In this document: positions 53,351 through 64,000 of the stretch, piece after piece
Layout: the number at the start of each line of letters is the position of its first letter
Position numbering within the stretch: position 1 is the stretch's first letter
Assembly (NCBI GenBank): GCA_958298945.1
Contig: CATQJD010000005.1
Span: 930,001-994,000, forward strand
Direction of reading: 5' to 3'
Length of the DNA stretch: 64,000 nucleotides
Source of the DNA: Atherix ibis
Taxonomy: Eukaryota; Arthropoda; Insecta; Diptera; Athericidae
Made by a program: the position numbers and the translations under genes
Notes under the pieces: model-generated
What the model saw: only the letters and a program-made list of their open reading frames with translations
Databases searched by the model: none
What the model was told of the DNA's origin: nothing

Positions 53351-56300
53351 GTTTAAGAGTAATATGAAGTAGTATGTTTAAGAGGAATATGAAGTACTAT
53401 ATTTAAGAGGAATATGAAGAAGTTTATTTAAGAGGAATATGAAGTAGTATGTTTAAGAGGAATATGAAGTAGTATATTTAGGAGGAATATGAAGTAGTTT
53501 ATTTAAGAGGAATATGAAGTAGTATGTTTAAGAGGAATATGAAGTTGTATATTTAAGAGGAATATGAAGTAGTATGTTTAAGAGGATTATGAAGTAGTAT
53601 GTTTAAGAGGAATATGAAGTAGTATGTTTAAGAAGAATATGAAGTAGTATGTTTAAGAGGAATGTGAAGTAGTATATTTAAGACGAATAAGAAGTAGTAT
53701 ATTTAAGAGGAGCATTAAGTAGTGTATTTAAGAGAAATATGAAGTAGTATGTTTAAGAGGAATATGAAGTAGTATGTTTAAGAGTAATATGAAGTAGTAT
53801 GTTTAAGAGGAATATGAAGTAGTATATTTAAGAGGAATATGAAGTAGTATGTTTAAGAGGAATATGAAGTATTATGTTTAAGAGGAATATGAAGTAGCAT
53901 ATTCAAGAGGAATATGAAGTAGTATGTTTAAGAGGAATATGAAGTAGTATATTTAAGAAGAATATGAAGTAGTATGTTTAAGAGGAATGTGAAGTAGTAT
54001 ATTTAAGACGAATAAGAAGTAGTATATTTAAGAGGAATATTAAGTAGTGTATTTAAGAGAAATATGAAGTAGTATGTTTAAGAGGAATATGAAGTAGTAT
54101 GTTTAAGAGGAATATGAAGTATAATAGTATATTTAAGAGGAATATAAAGTAGTATGTTTAAGAGGAATATGAAGAAGTATGTTAAAGAGGAATATAAAGT
54201 AGTATGTTTAAGAGGAATATGAAGTAGTATGTTTAAGAGGAATATGAAGTAGTATGTTTAAGAGGAATATGAAGTAGTATGTTTAAGATGAAAATGAAGT
54301 AGTATATTTAAGAAGATTATGAAGTAGTATGTTTAAGAGGAATATGAAGTTGTATGTTTAAGAAGAATATGAAGTAGTATGTTTAAGAGGAATGTGAAGT
54401 AGTATATTTAAGACGAATAAGAAGTAGTATATTTAAGAGGAATATTAAGTAGTGTATTTAAGAGAAATATGAAGTAGTATGTTGAAGAGGAATATGAAGT
54501 AGTATGTTTAAGAGGAATATGAAGTAGTATGTTTAAGAGGAATATGAAGTAGTATGTTTAAGAGGAATATGAAGTAGTATGTTTAAGATGAAAATGAAGT
54601 AGTATATTTAAGAGGATTATGAGGTAGTATGTTTAAGAGGAATATGAAGTAGTATATTTAAGAGGAATATGAAGTAGTATATTTAAGAGGAATATGAAGT
54701 AGTTTATTTAAGAGGAATATGAAGTAGTATGTTTAAGAGGAATATGAAGTAGTATATTTAAGAGGAATATGAAGTAGTATGTTTAAGAGGAATATGAAGT
54801 AGTATATTTAAGAGGGATATGAAGTAGTATATTTGAGAGGAATATGAAGTAGTATGTTTAAGAGTAAAATGAAGTAGTATGTTTAAGAGAAATATGAAGT
54901 AGTATATTTAAGAGGAATATGAAGTAGTTTATTTAAGAGGAATATGAAGTAGTATGTTTAAGAGGAATATGAAGTAGTATGTTTAAGAGGAATATGAAGT
55001 AGTATGTTCAAGATGAAAATGAAGTAGTATATTTAAGAGGATTATGAAGTAGTATGTTTAAGAGGAATATGAAGTAGTATATTTAAGAGGAATATGAAGT
55101 AGTATGTTTAAGAGGAATATGAAGTAGTATATTTAAGAGGGATATGAAGTAGTATATTTAAGAAGAATATGAAGTAGTATGTTTAAGAGTAATATGAAGT
55201 AGTATGTTTAAGAGGAATATGAAGTACTATATTTAAGAGGAATATGAAGAAGTTTATTTAAGAGGAATATGAAGTAGTATGTTTAAGAGGACATATGAAG
55301 TAGTATATTTAAGAGGAATATGAAGTAGTTTATTTAAGAGGAATATGAAGTAGTATGTTTAGGAGGAATATGAAGTTGTATATTAAGAGGAATATGAAGT
55401 AGTATGTTTAAGAGGATTATGAGTAGTATGTTTAAGAGGAATATGAAGTAGTATGTTTAAGAAGAATATGAAGTAGTATGTTTAAGAGGAATGTGAAGTA
55501 GTATATTTAAGACGAATAAGAAGTAGTATATTTAAGAGGAGTATTAAGTAGTGTATTTAAGAGAAATATGAAGTAGTATGTTTAAGAGGACATATGAAGT
55601 AGTATGTTAAGATTAATATGAAGTAGTATGTTTAAGAGGAATATGAAGTAGTATATTTAAGAGGAATATGAAGTAGTATGTTTAAGAGGAATATGAAGTC
55701 TATTGTTTAAGAGGAATATGAAGTAGCATTTTCAAGAGGAATATGAAGTAGTATGTTCTAAGAGGAATATGAAGTAGTATATTTAAGAGGAATATGAAGT
55801 AGTTTATTTAAGAGGAATATGAAGTAGTATGTTTAAGAGGAATATGAAGTAGTATGTTTAAGAAGAATATGAAGTAGTATGTTTAAGAGGAATGTGAAGT
55901 AGTATATTTAAGACGAATAAGAAGTAGTATATTTAAGAGGAATATTAAGGTAGTGTATTTAAGAAAAAATATGAAGTAGTATGTTTAAGAGGAATATGAA
56001 GTAGTATGTTTAAGAGGAATATGAAGTATAATAGTATATCTTCAAGAGGAATAAAAGTAGTATGTTTAAGAGGAATATGAAGAAGTATGTTAAAGAGGAA
56101 TGTGAAGTAGTATATTTAAGACGAATAAGAAGTAGTATATTTAAGAGGAGTATTAAGTAGTGTATTTAAGAGAAATATGAAGTAGTATGTCTTAAGAGGA
56201 ATATGAAGTAGTATGTTTAAGATTAATATGAAGTAGTATGTTTAAGAGGAATATGAAGTAGTATGTTTAAGATGAAAATGAAGTAGTATATTTAAGAAGA

Positions 56301-57130
56301 TTATGAAGTAGTATGTTTAAGAGGAATATGAAGTAGTATGTTAAGAAGAATATGAAGTAGTATGTTTAAGAGGAATGTGAAGTAGTATATTTAGACGAAT
56401 AAGAAGTAGTATATTTAAGAGGAATATTAAGTAGTGTATTTAAGAGAAATATGAAGTAGTATGTTTAAGAGGAATATGAAGTATAATACATGTTTAAGAG
56501 GAATATAAAGTAGTATGTTTAAGAGGAATATGAAGAAGTATGTTAAAGAGGAATATGAAGTAGTATGTTTAAGAGGAATATGAAGTAGTATGTTTAAGAG
56601 GAATATGAAGTAGTATGTTTGAAGAGGAATATGAAGTAGTATGTTTAAGATGAAAATGAAATAGTATATTTAAGAGGATTATGAGGTAGTATGTTTAAGA
56701 GGAATATGAAGTAGTATATTTAAGAGGAATATGAAGTAGTATATTTAAGAGGAATATGAAGTAGTTTATTTAAGAGGAATATGAAGTAGTATGTTTAAGA
56801 GGAATATGAAGTAGTATATTTAAGAGGAATATGAAGTAGTATGTTTAAGAGGAATATGAAGTAGTATATTTAAGAGGGATATGAAGTAGTATATTTGAGA
56901 GGAATATGAAGTAGTATGTTTAAGAGTAAAATGAAGTAGTATGTTTAAGAGGAATATGAAGTAGTATATTTAAGAGGAATATGAAGTAGTTTATTTAAGA
57001 GGAATATGAAGTAGTATGTTTAAGAGGAATATGAAGTAGTATATTTAAGAGGAATATGAAGTAGTATGTTTAAGAGGAATATGAAGTAGTATATTTAAGA
57101 GGGATATGAAGTAGTATATTTAAGAGGAAT
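53350..57130 (+). repeat. Domain F part 2: shuffled CGAATAAG modules
   Basis: The CGAATAAG unit, usually followed one or two units later by ATTAAGTAGTG and AAGAGAAATATG, occurs at 53,684, 54,009, 54,414, 55,513, 55,914, 56,122 and 56,395. The spacings (325, 405, 1,099, 401, 208, 273) do not form one clean period. AAGAGGGATATG followed by ATTTGAGAGG at 54,815 recurs at 56,876, a shift of 2,061 bp. The picture is of repeated small duplications and deletions of one module. The stretch 55,290-56,625 is treated separately. Confidence 0.7.
55290..56625 (+). repeat. Indel-rich satellite patch
   Basis: About 16 small length changes fall in 1.3 kb: added C near 55,292, 55,591, 55,700, 55,758, 56,040 and 56,191; added G near 55,950 and 56,621; added A near 55,965; lost bases near 55,383, 55,421, 55,606, 56,052, 56,341, 56,392 and 56,488. 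Examples are GGACATATG, GTTCTAAGAGG, GTCTTAAGAGG, AAGGTAGTG and AAGAAAAAATATG. Homologous modules at 53,600-54,500 and 57,900-58,300 lack them. The repeat identity is otherwise intact. This may be uncorrected long-read error or a truly divergent patch. Confidence 0.85.
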
Positions 57131-58520
57131 ATGAAGTAGTATGTTTAAGAGGAATATGAAGGAGTAAGTTTAAGAGAAATGTGAAGTAGTATGTTTAAGA
57201 GGAAACTGAAGTAGTATATTTAAGAGGAATATGAAGTAGTATGTTTAAGAGGAATATGAAGTAGTATGTTTAAGAGGAATATGAAGTAGTATGTTTAAGA
57301 GGAATATGTAGTAGCATGTTTAAAACGAATATGAAGTAGTATGTTTAAGAGGAATATGAAGTAGTATATTTAGGAGGAATATGAAGTAGTATGTTTAAGA
57401 GGAATATGAAGTAGTTTGTTTAAGAGGAATATGAAGTAGTATGTTTAAGAGGAACATGAAGGAGTAAGTTTAAGAGGAATGTGAAGTAGTATGTTTAAGA
57501 GGAAACTGAAGTAGTATATTTAAGAGGAATATGAAGTAGTATGTTTAAGAGGGATATGTAGTAGCATGTTTAAGACGAATATGAAGTAGTATGTTTAAGA
57601 GGAATATGAAGTAGTATATTTAGGAGGAATATGAAGTAGTATGTTTAAGAGGAATATGAAGTAGTATTTTTGAGAGGAATATGAAGTAGTATATTTAAGA
57701 GGAATATGAAGTAGTATGTTTAAAAGTAATATGAAGTAGTATGTTTAAGAGGAATATGAAGTAGTATATTTAAGAGGAATATGAAGTAGTATGTTTAAGA
57801 GGAATATGAAGTATTATGTTTAAGAGGAATATGAAGTAGCATATTCAAGAGGAATATGAAGTAGTATGTTTAAGAGGAATATGAAGTATTATGTTTAAGA
57901 CGAATATGAAGTAGTATATTTAAGAGGAATATGAAGTAGTATGTTTAAGAGGAATATGAAGTAGTATGTTTAAGAGGACAATGAAGTAGTATGTTTAAGA
58001 GGAATATGAAGTAGTATGTTTAAGAAGAATATGAAGTAGTATGTTTAAGAGGAATGTGAAGTAGTATATTTAAGACGAATAAGAAGTAGTATATTTAAGA
58101 GGAATATTAAGTAGTGTATTTAAGAGAAATATGAAGTAGTATGCTTAAGAGGAATATGAAGTAGTATGTTTAAGAGGAATATGAAGTATAATAGTATGTT
58201 TAAGAGGAATATAAAGTAGTATATTTAAGAGGAATATGAAGAAGTATGTTAAAGGGGAATATGAAGTAGTATGTTTAAGAGGAATATGAAGTAGTATGTT
58301 TTAGAGGAATATGAAGTAGTATGTTTAAGAGGAATATGAAGTAGTATGTTTAAGATGAAAATGAAGTAGTATATTTAAGAGGATTATGAAGTAGTATGTT
58401 TAAGAGGAATATGAAGTAGTATATTTAAGAGGAATATGAAGTAGTATATTTAAGAGGAATATGAAGTAGTTTATTTAAGAGGAATATGAAGTATTATGTT
58501 TAAGAGGAATATGAAGTAGT
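57130..58520 (+). repeat. Domain F segment repeated from 5,172 bp upstream, copy 2
   Basis: It is the counterpart of 51,960-53,350 with the same GGAAACTG pair, CGAATAAG unit (58,076) and 30-bp unit (58,183). From about 57,900 the same bases also form the start of the terminal 3.1-kb repeat, so this segment is where the two repeat levels meet. Confidence 0.78.
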
Positions 58521-61060
58521 ATATTTAAGAGGAATATGAAGTAGTATGTTTAAGAGGAATATGAAGTAGTATATTTAAGAGGGATATGAAGTAGTATATT
58601 TTAGAGGAATATGAAGTAGCATATTTAAGAGAAATATGAAATAGTATGTTTAAGAGGAATATGAAGTAGTATATTTGAGAGGAATATGAAGTAGTATATT
58701 TAAGAGGAATATGAAGTAGTATGTTTAAGGGGAATATGAAGTAGTATGTTTAAGAGGAATATGAAGTAGTATCTTTAAGAGGAATATGAATTAGGATATT
58801 TAAGAGGAATATGAAGTAGTATATTTAGGAGGAATATGAAGTAGTATGTTTAAGAGGAATATGAAGTAGTATGTTTAAGAGGGATATGAAGTAGTATGTT
58901 TAAAATGAAAATGAAGTAGTATATTTAAGAGGATTATGAAGTAGTATGTTTAAGAGGAATATGAAGTAGTATATTTGAGAGGAATATGAAGTAGTATATT
59001 TAAGAGGAATATGAAGTAGTATGTTTAAGAGGAATATGAAGTAGTATGTTTAAGAGGAATATGAAGTAGTATGTTCAAGAGGAATATGAAGTAGTATAAT
59101 TAAGAGGAATATGAAGTTGTGTATTTAAGAGGAATTTGAAGTAGTATGTTTAAGAGGATTATGAAGTAGTATGTTTAAGAGGAATATTAAGTAGTGTATT
59201 TAAGAGAAATATGAAGTAGTATGTTTAAGACTAATATGAAGTAGTATGTTTAAGAGGAATATGAAGTAGTATGCTTAAGATGAAAATGAAGTAGTATATT
59301 TAAAAGGATTATGAAGTAGTATGTTTAAGAAGAATATGAAGTTGTATGTTTAAGAGGAATATGAAGTAGTATATTTAAGAGGAATATGAAGTAGTATATT
59401 TAAGAGGAATATGAAGTAGTATGTTTAAGAGGAATATGAAGTAGTATGTTTAAGAGGAATATGAAGTAGTATATTTGAGAGGAATATGAAGTAGTATATT
59501 TAAGTGGAATATGAAGTAGTATGTTTAAGAGTAATTAGAAGTAGTATGTTTAAGAGTAATATGAAGTAGTATATTTAAGAGGAATATGAAGTAGTATGTT
59601 TAAGAGGAATATGAAGTAGTATGTTTAAGAGGAATATGAAGTAGTATGTTTAAGACGATTATGAATTAGTATGTTTAAGAGGAATATGAAGTAGTATGTT
59701 TAAGAGGAATATGAAGTAATAAGTTTAAGAGGAATGTGAAGTAGTACGTTTAAGAGGAATATGAAGTAGTATATTCAAGAGGAATATGAAGTCGTATGTT
59801 TAAGAGGAATATGAAGTAGTATGTTTAAGAGGAATATGAAGTAGTATGTTTAAGAGGAATATGAAGTAGCATGTTTAAGAGGAATATGAAGTAGTATGTT
59901 TAAGAGGAATATGAAGTAGTATATTTAGGAGGAATATGAAGTAGTTTGTTTAAGAGGAATATGAATTAGGATATTTAAGAGGAATATGAAGTAGTATATT
60001 TACGAGGAATATGAAGTAGTATGTTTAAGATGAAAATGAAGTAGTATATTTAAGAGGATTATGAAGTAGTATGTTTAAGAGGAATATGAAGTAGTATATT
60101 TTAGAGGAATATGAAGTAGTATATTTAAGAGGAATATGAAGTAGTTTGCTTAAGAGGTATATGAGGTAGTATGTTAAAGATGAAAATGAAGTTGTATATT
60201 TTAGAGTATTATGAAGTAGTATGTTTATATATGAAGTAGTATATTTAAGAGGAATATGAAGTAGTATATTTAAGAGGAATATGAAGTAGTATATTTAAGA
60301 GGAATATGAAGTAGTATGTTTAAGAGGAATATGAAGTAGTATATTTGAGAGGAATATGAAGTAGTATATTTAAGAGGAATATGAAGTAGTATGTATAAGA
60401 GGAATATGAAGTAGTATGTTTAAGAGGAATATAAAGTAGTATGTTTAAGAGGAATATGAAGAAGTATATTTAAGAGGAATATGAAGTAGTATGCTTAAGA
60501 CGAATATGAAGTAGTATGTTTAAGAGGAATATGAAGTAGTATGTTTAAGAGGAATATGAAGTAGTATGTTTAAGAGGAATATGAAGTAGTATATTTTAGA
60601 GGAATATGAAGTAGTATGTTTAAGAGGAATATGAAGTAGTATGTTTTAGAGGAATATGAAGTAGTATGTTTAAGAGGAATATGAAGTAGTATGTTTAAGA
60701 GAATATGAAGTAGTATGTTTAAGAGGAATATAAAGTAGTATATTTAAGAGGAATAAGAATTAGTATATTTAAGAGGAATATGAAGTAGTGTATTTAAGAG
60801 GAATATGAAGTAGTATATTTAAGAAGAATATGAAGTAGTATGTTTAAGTGGAATATGAAGTATAATAGTATGTTTAAGAGGAATATGAAGTAGTATGTTT
60901 AAGAGGAATATGAAGTAGTATGTTTAAGAGGAATATGAAGTAGTATATTTAAGAGGAATATGAAGTACATAGTATGTTTAAGAGGAATATGAAGTAGTTT
61001 GTTCAAGAGGAATATGAAGTAGTATATTTAAGAGGAATATGAAGTAGTATGTTTAAGAGG
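57950..61060 (+). repeat. Terminal higher-order repeat, copy 1 (about 3,108 bp)
   Basis: CGAATAAG at 58,076 recurs at 61,184 and GAATTAGG at 58,788 recurs at 61,896 (shift 3,108). GAATTAGG at 59,963, GTTTATATATG at 60,223 and the TATAATAG unit at 60,861 recur at 63,046, 63,306 and 63,944 (shift 3,083). One 25-bp unit is therefore missing from copy 2, near 61,930, where the GTATATTTAGGAGG and following units are merged. Confidence 0.85.
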
Positions 61061-64000
61061 AATATGAAGTAGTATGTTTAAGAGGACTATGAAGTAGTAT
61101 GTTTAAGAGGAATATGAAGTTGTATGTTTAAGAAGAATATGAAGTAGTATGTTTAAGAGGAATGTGAAGGAGTATATTTAAGACGAATAAGAAGTAGTAT
61201 ATTTAAGAGGAATATTAAGTAGTGTATTTAAGAGAAATATGAAGTAGTATGCTTAAGAGGAATATGAAGTAGTATGTTTAAGAGGAATATGAAGTATAAT
61301 AGTATGTTTAAGAGGAATATAAAGTAGCATATTTAAGAGGAATATGAAGAAGTATGTTAAAGGGGAATATGAAGTAGTATGTTTAAGAGGAATATGAAGT
61401 AGTATGTTTAAGAGGAATATGAAATAGTATGTTTAAGAGGAATATGAAGTAGTATGTTTAAGATGAAAATGAAGTAGTATATTTAAGAGGATTATGAAGT
61501 AGTATGTTTAAGAGGAATATGAAGTAGTATATTTAAGAGGAATATGAAGTAGTATATTTAAGAGGAATATGAAGTAGTTTATTTAAGAGGAATATGAAGT
61601 TTTATGTTTAAGAGGAATATGAAGTAGTATATTTAAGATGAATATGAAGTAGTATGTTTAAGAGGAATATGAAGTAGTATATTTAAGAGGGATATGAAGT
61701 AGTATATTTAAGAGGAATATGAAGTAGCATATTTAAGAGAAATATGAAATAGCATGTTTAAGAGGAATATGAAGTAGTATATTTGAGAGGAATATGAAGT
61801 AGTATATTTAAGAGGAATATGAAGTAGTATGTTTAAGGGGAATATGAAGTAGTATGTTTAAGAGGAATATGAAGTAGTATCTTTAAGAGGAATATGAATT
61901 AGGATATTTAAGAGGAATATGAAGTAGTATATTTGAGAGGAATATGAAGTAGTATGTTTAAGAGGAATATGAAGTAGTATGTTTAAGATGAAAATGAAGT
62001 AGTATATTTAAGAGGATTATGAAGTAGTATGTTTAAGAGGAATATGAAGTAGTATATTTGAGAGGAATATGAAGTAGTATATTTAAGAGGAATATGAAGT
62101 AGTATGTTTAAGAGGAATATGAAGTAGTATGTTTAAGAGGAATATGAAGTAGTATGTTCAAGAGGAATATGAAGTAGTATAATTAAGAGGAATATGAAGT
62201 TGTGTATTTAAGAGGAATTTGAAGTAGTATGTTTAAGAGGATTATGAAGTAGTATGTTTAAGAGGAATATTAAGTAGTGTATTTAAGAGAAATATGAAGT
62301 AGTATGTTTAAGACTAATATGAAGTAGTATGTTTAAGAGGAATATGAAGTAGTATGCTTAAGATGAAAATGAAGTAGTATATTTAAAAGGATTATGAAGT
62401 AGTATGTTTAAGAAGAATATGAAGTTGTATGTTTAAGAGGAATATGAAGTAGTATATTTAAGAGGAATATGAAGTAGTATATTTAAGAGGAATATGAAGT
62501 AGTATGTTTAAGAGGAATATGAAGTAGTATGTTTAAGAGGAATATGAAGTAGTATATTTGAGAGGAATATGAAGTAGTATATTTAAGTGGAATATGAAGT
62601 AGTATGTTTAAGAGTAATTAGAAGTAGTATGTTTAAGAGTAATATGAAGTAGTATATTTAAGAGGAATATGAAGTAGTATGTTTAAGAGGAATATGAAGT
62701 AGCATGTTTAAGAGGAATATGAAGTAGTATGTTTAAGACGATTATGAAGTAGTATGTTTAAGAGGAATATGAAGTAGTATGTTTAAGAGGAATATGAAGT
62801 AGTAAGTTTAAGAGGAATGTGAAGTAGTACGTTTAAGAGGAATATGAAGTAGTATATTCAAGAGGAATATGAAGTCGTATGTTTAAGAGGAATATGAAGT
62901 AGTATGTTTAAGAGGAATATGAAGTAGTATGTTTAAGAGGAATATGAAGTAGCATGTGTAAGAGGAATATGAAGTAGTATGTTTAAGAGGAATATGAAGT
63001 AGTATATTTAGGAGGAATATGAAGTAGTATGTTTAAGAGGAATATGAATTATGATATTTAAGAGGAATATGAAGTAGTATATTTACGAGGAATATGAAGT
63101 TGTATGTTTAAGATGAAAATGAAGTAGTATATTTAAGAGGATTATGAAGTAGTATGTTTAAGAGGAATATGAAGTAGTATATTTTAGAGGAATATGAAGT
63201 AGTATATTTAAGAGGAATATGAAGTAGTTTGCTTAAGAGGTATATGAGGTAGTATGTTAAAGAAGAAAATGAAGTTGTATATTTTAGAGTATTATGAAGT
63301 AGTATGTTTATATATGAAGTAGTATATTTAAGAGGAATATGAAGTAGTATATTTAAGAGGAATATGAAGTAGTATATTTAAGAGAAATATGAAGTAGTAT
63401 GTTTAAGAGGAATATGAAATAGTATATTTGAGAGGAATATGAAGTAGTATATTTAAGAGGAATATGAAGTAGTATGTTTAAGAGGAATATGAAGTAGTAT
63501 GTTTAAGAGGAATATAAAGTAGTATGTTTAAGAGGAATATGAAGTAGTATGTTTAAGAGGAATATGAAGTAGTATGTTTAAGAGGAATATGAAGTAGTAT
63601 GTTTAAGAGGAATATGAAGTAGTATGTTTAAGAGGAATATGAAGTAGTATGTTTAAGAGGAATATGAAGTAGTATATTTAAGAGGAATATGAAGTAGTAT
63701 GTTTAAGAGGAATATGAAGTAGTATGTTTTAGAGGAATATGAAGTAGTATGGTTAAGAGGAATATGAAGTAGTATGTTTAGGAGAATATGAAGTAGTATG
63801 TTTAAGAGGAATATAAAGTAGTATATTTAAGAGGAATAAGAAGTAGTATATTTAAGAGGAATATGAAGTAGTGTATTTAAGAGGAATATGAAGTAGTATA
63901 TTTAAGAAGAATATGAAGTAGTATGTTTAAGTGGAATATGAAGTATAATAGTATGTTTCAGAGGAATATGAAGTAGTATGTTTAAGAGGAATATGAAGTA
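61060..64000 (+). repeat. Terminal higher-order repeat, copy 2 (cut by window end)
   Basis: It follows copy 1 with the same variant series: GGACTATG near 61,084, GGAGTATATTT and CGAATAAG at 61,184, TATAATAG near 61,290, GAATTAGG at 61,896, GAATTATGATATT at 63,046 (copy 1 has TTAGGATATT), GTTTATATATG at 63,306, AAGTGGAATATG and TATAATAG at 63,944. The copy is incomplete at the window edge. Confidence 0.85.

Larger units (their letters stand above)
1..64000 (+). repeat. 25-bp AT-rich satellite array filling the whole window
   Basis: Every stretch is a variant of one 25-bp unit whose first half is GAAGTAGTATGT and second half TTAAGAGGAATAT. About 2,560 units lie head-to-tail. The reverse complement of the unit is never seen, so the orientation is uniform. 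The consensus has 10 A, 8 T, 7 G and no C (28% GC). Most units differ from consensus at 0-3 positions; common variants are GTATATTT for GTATGTTT, GATGAAAATG, GTGAAG, TATTCAAGAG, GCATG and TAAGTTT. The array starts and ends inside units, so it extends beyond both edges. On the + strand TAG, TAA and TGA occur in each unit; on the - strand TAA occurs once per unit, and the 25-bp period rotates it through all three frames every 75 bp, so no long reading frame survives. It is best read as eukaryotic satellite DNA. I do not recognise the family or species. Confidence 0.97.

Noticed and set aside
19230..63960. TATAAT as a bacterial -10 promoter element
   Set aside because: It occurs inside a repeated 5-bp insertion in the satellite, has no matching -35 element or downstream gene, and the setting is not bacterial.
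1..64000. CRISPR array
   Set aside because: Units of about 25 bp abut directly with no unique spacers, and no cas-like gene is present.
1..64000. Protein-coding tandem repeat or short open frames on either strand
   Set aside because: The period is not a multiple of 3, + strand units carry TAG, TAA and TGA, and - strand units carry TAA. Short open stretches occur only where variants remove a stop and have no start context, domain or constant frame.
1..64000. Telomeric repeat or G-quadruplex array
   Set aside because: G runs are mostly GG, the period is 25 bp and the motif resembles no telomere repeat; there are not four G-tracts close enough for a stable quadruplex.
1..64000. CENP-B box
   Set aside because: No unit contains anything like the CTTCG...CGGG core of the CENP-B box; CG dinucleotides are rare and isolated in variants.

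Overview
The whole 64-kb window is one uninterrupted tandem array of a 25-bp satellite. The consensus unit has a first half GAAGTAGTATGT and a second half TTAAGAGGAATAT. There are about 2,560 units, all head-to-tail in one orientation, and both window edges cut through units, so the array continues on both sides. I see no gene, RNA gene, transposon, unique spacer or inverted segment. Both strands are closed to translation: 25 is not a multiple of 3 and every unit carries stop triplets. This looks like eukaryotic constitutive heterochromatin (centromeric, pericentromeric, subtelomeric or B/sex-chromosome satellite) taken from a long-read assembly. I do not recognise the satellite family and cannot name the organism.

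The array is not monotonous. Diagnostic variant units recur at fixed distances and reveal nested higher-order repeats (HORs). Domain A (1 to about 17,500) is built from an 11-unit core (marker GTTTTAGAAG, 24 copies) arranged into a super-repeat of about 5.0 kb: two full copies at about 7,464-12,475 and 12,476-17,494, and a rearranged third copy at the left edge. Domain B (about 17,700-21,010) is a displaced copy of about 44,750-48,080, roughly 27 kb away. Domain C (about 21,060-26,630) has copies shifted by 2.72 and 1.67 kb and contains diverged pieces of the domain A core. Domain D (about 26,630-30,450) has a 1,925-bp period. Domain E (about 30,450-46,807) has a 7,358-bp super-repeat made of two related halves of about 3.3-3.45 kb, with a later 1,285-bp internal duplication. 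Domain F (about 48,080 to the end) has an 895-bp duplication, a segment repeated 5,172 bp away and a terminal 3,083-3,108-bp HOR that runs off the window.

The consensus + strand contains no cytosine, so all cytosines lie on the - strand in CHH context. Units of odd length (16, 20, 24, 30 bp) serve as lineage markers. A 1.3-kb stretch at about 55,290-56,625 carries about 16 small indels, many adding C, unlike anything else in the window; it is either an assembly-quality problem or a locally divergent patch. Domain boundaries are good to a few tens of bases because they were read by eye from marker spacing. There is no protein-level system here; the interest lies in the architecture of the satellite.
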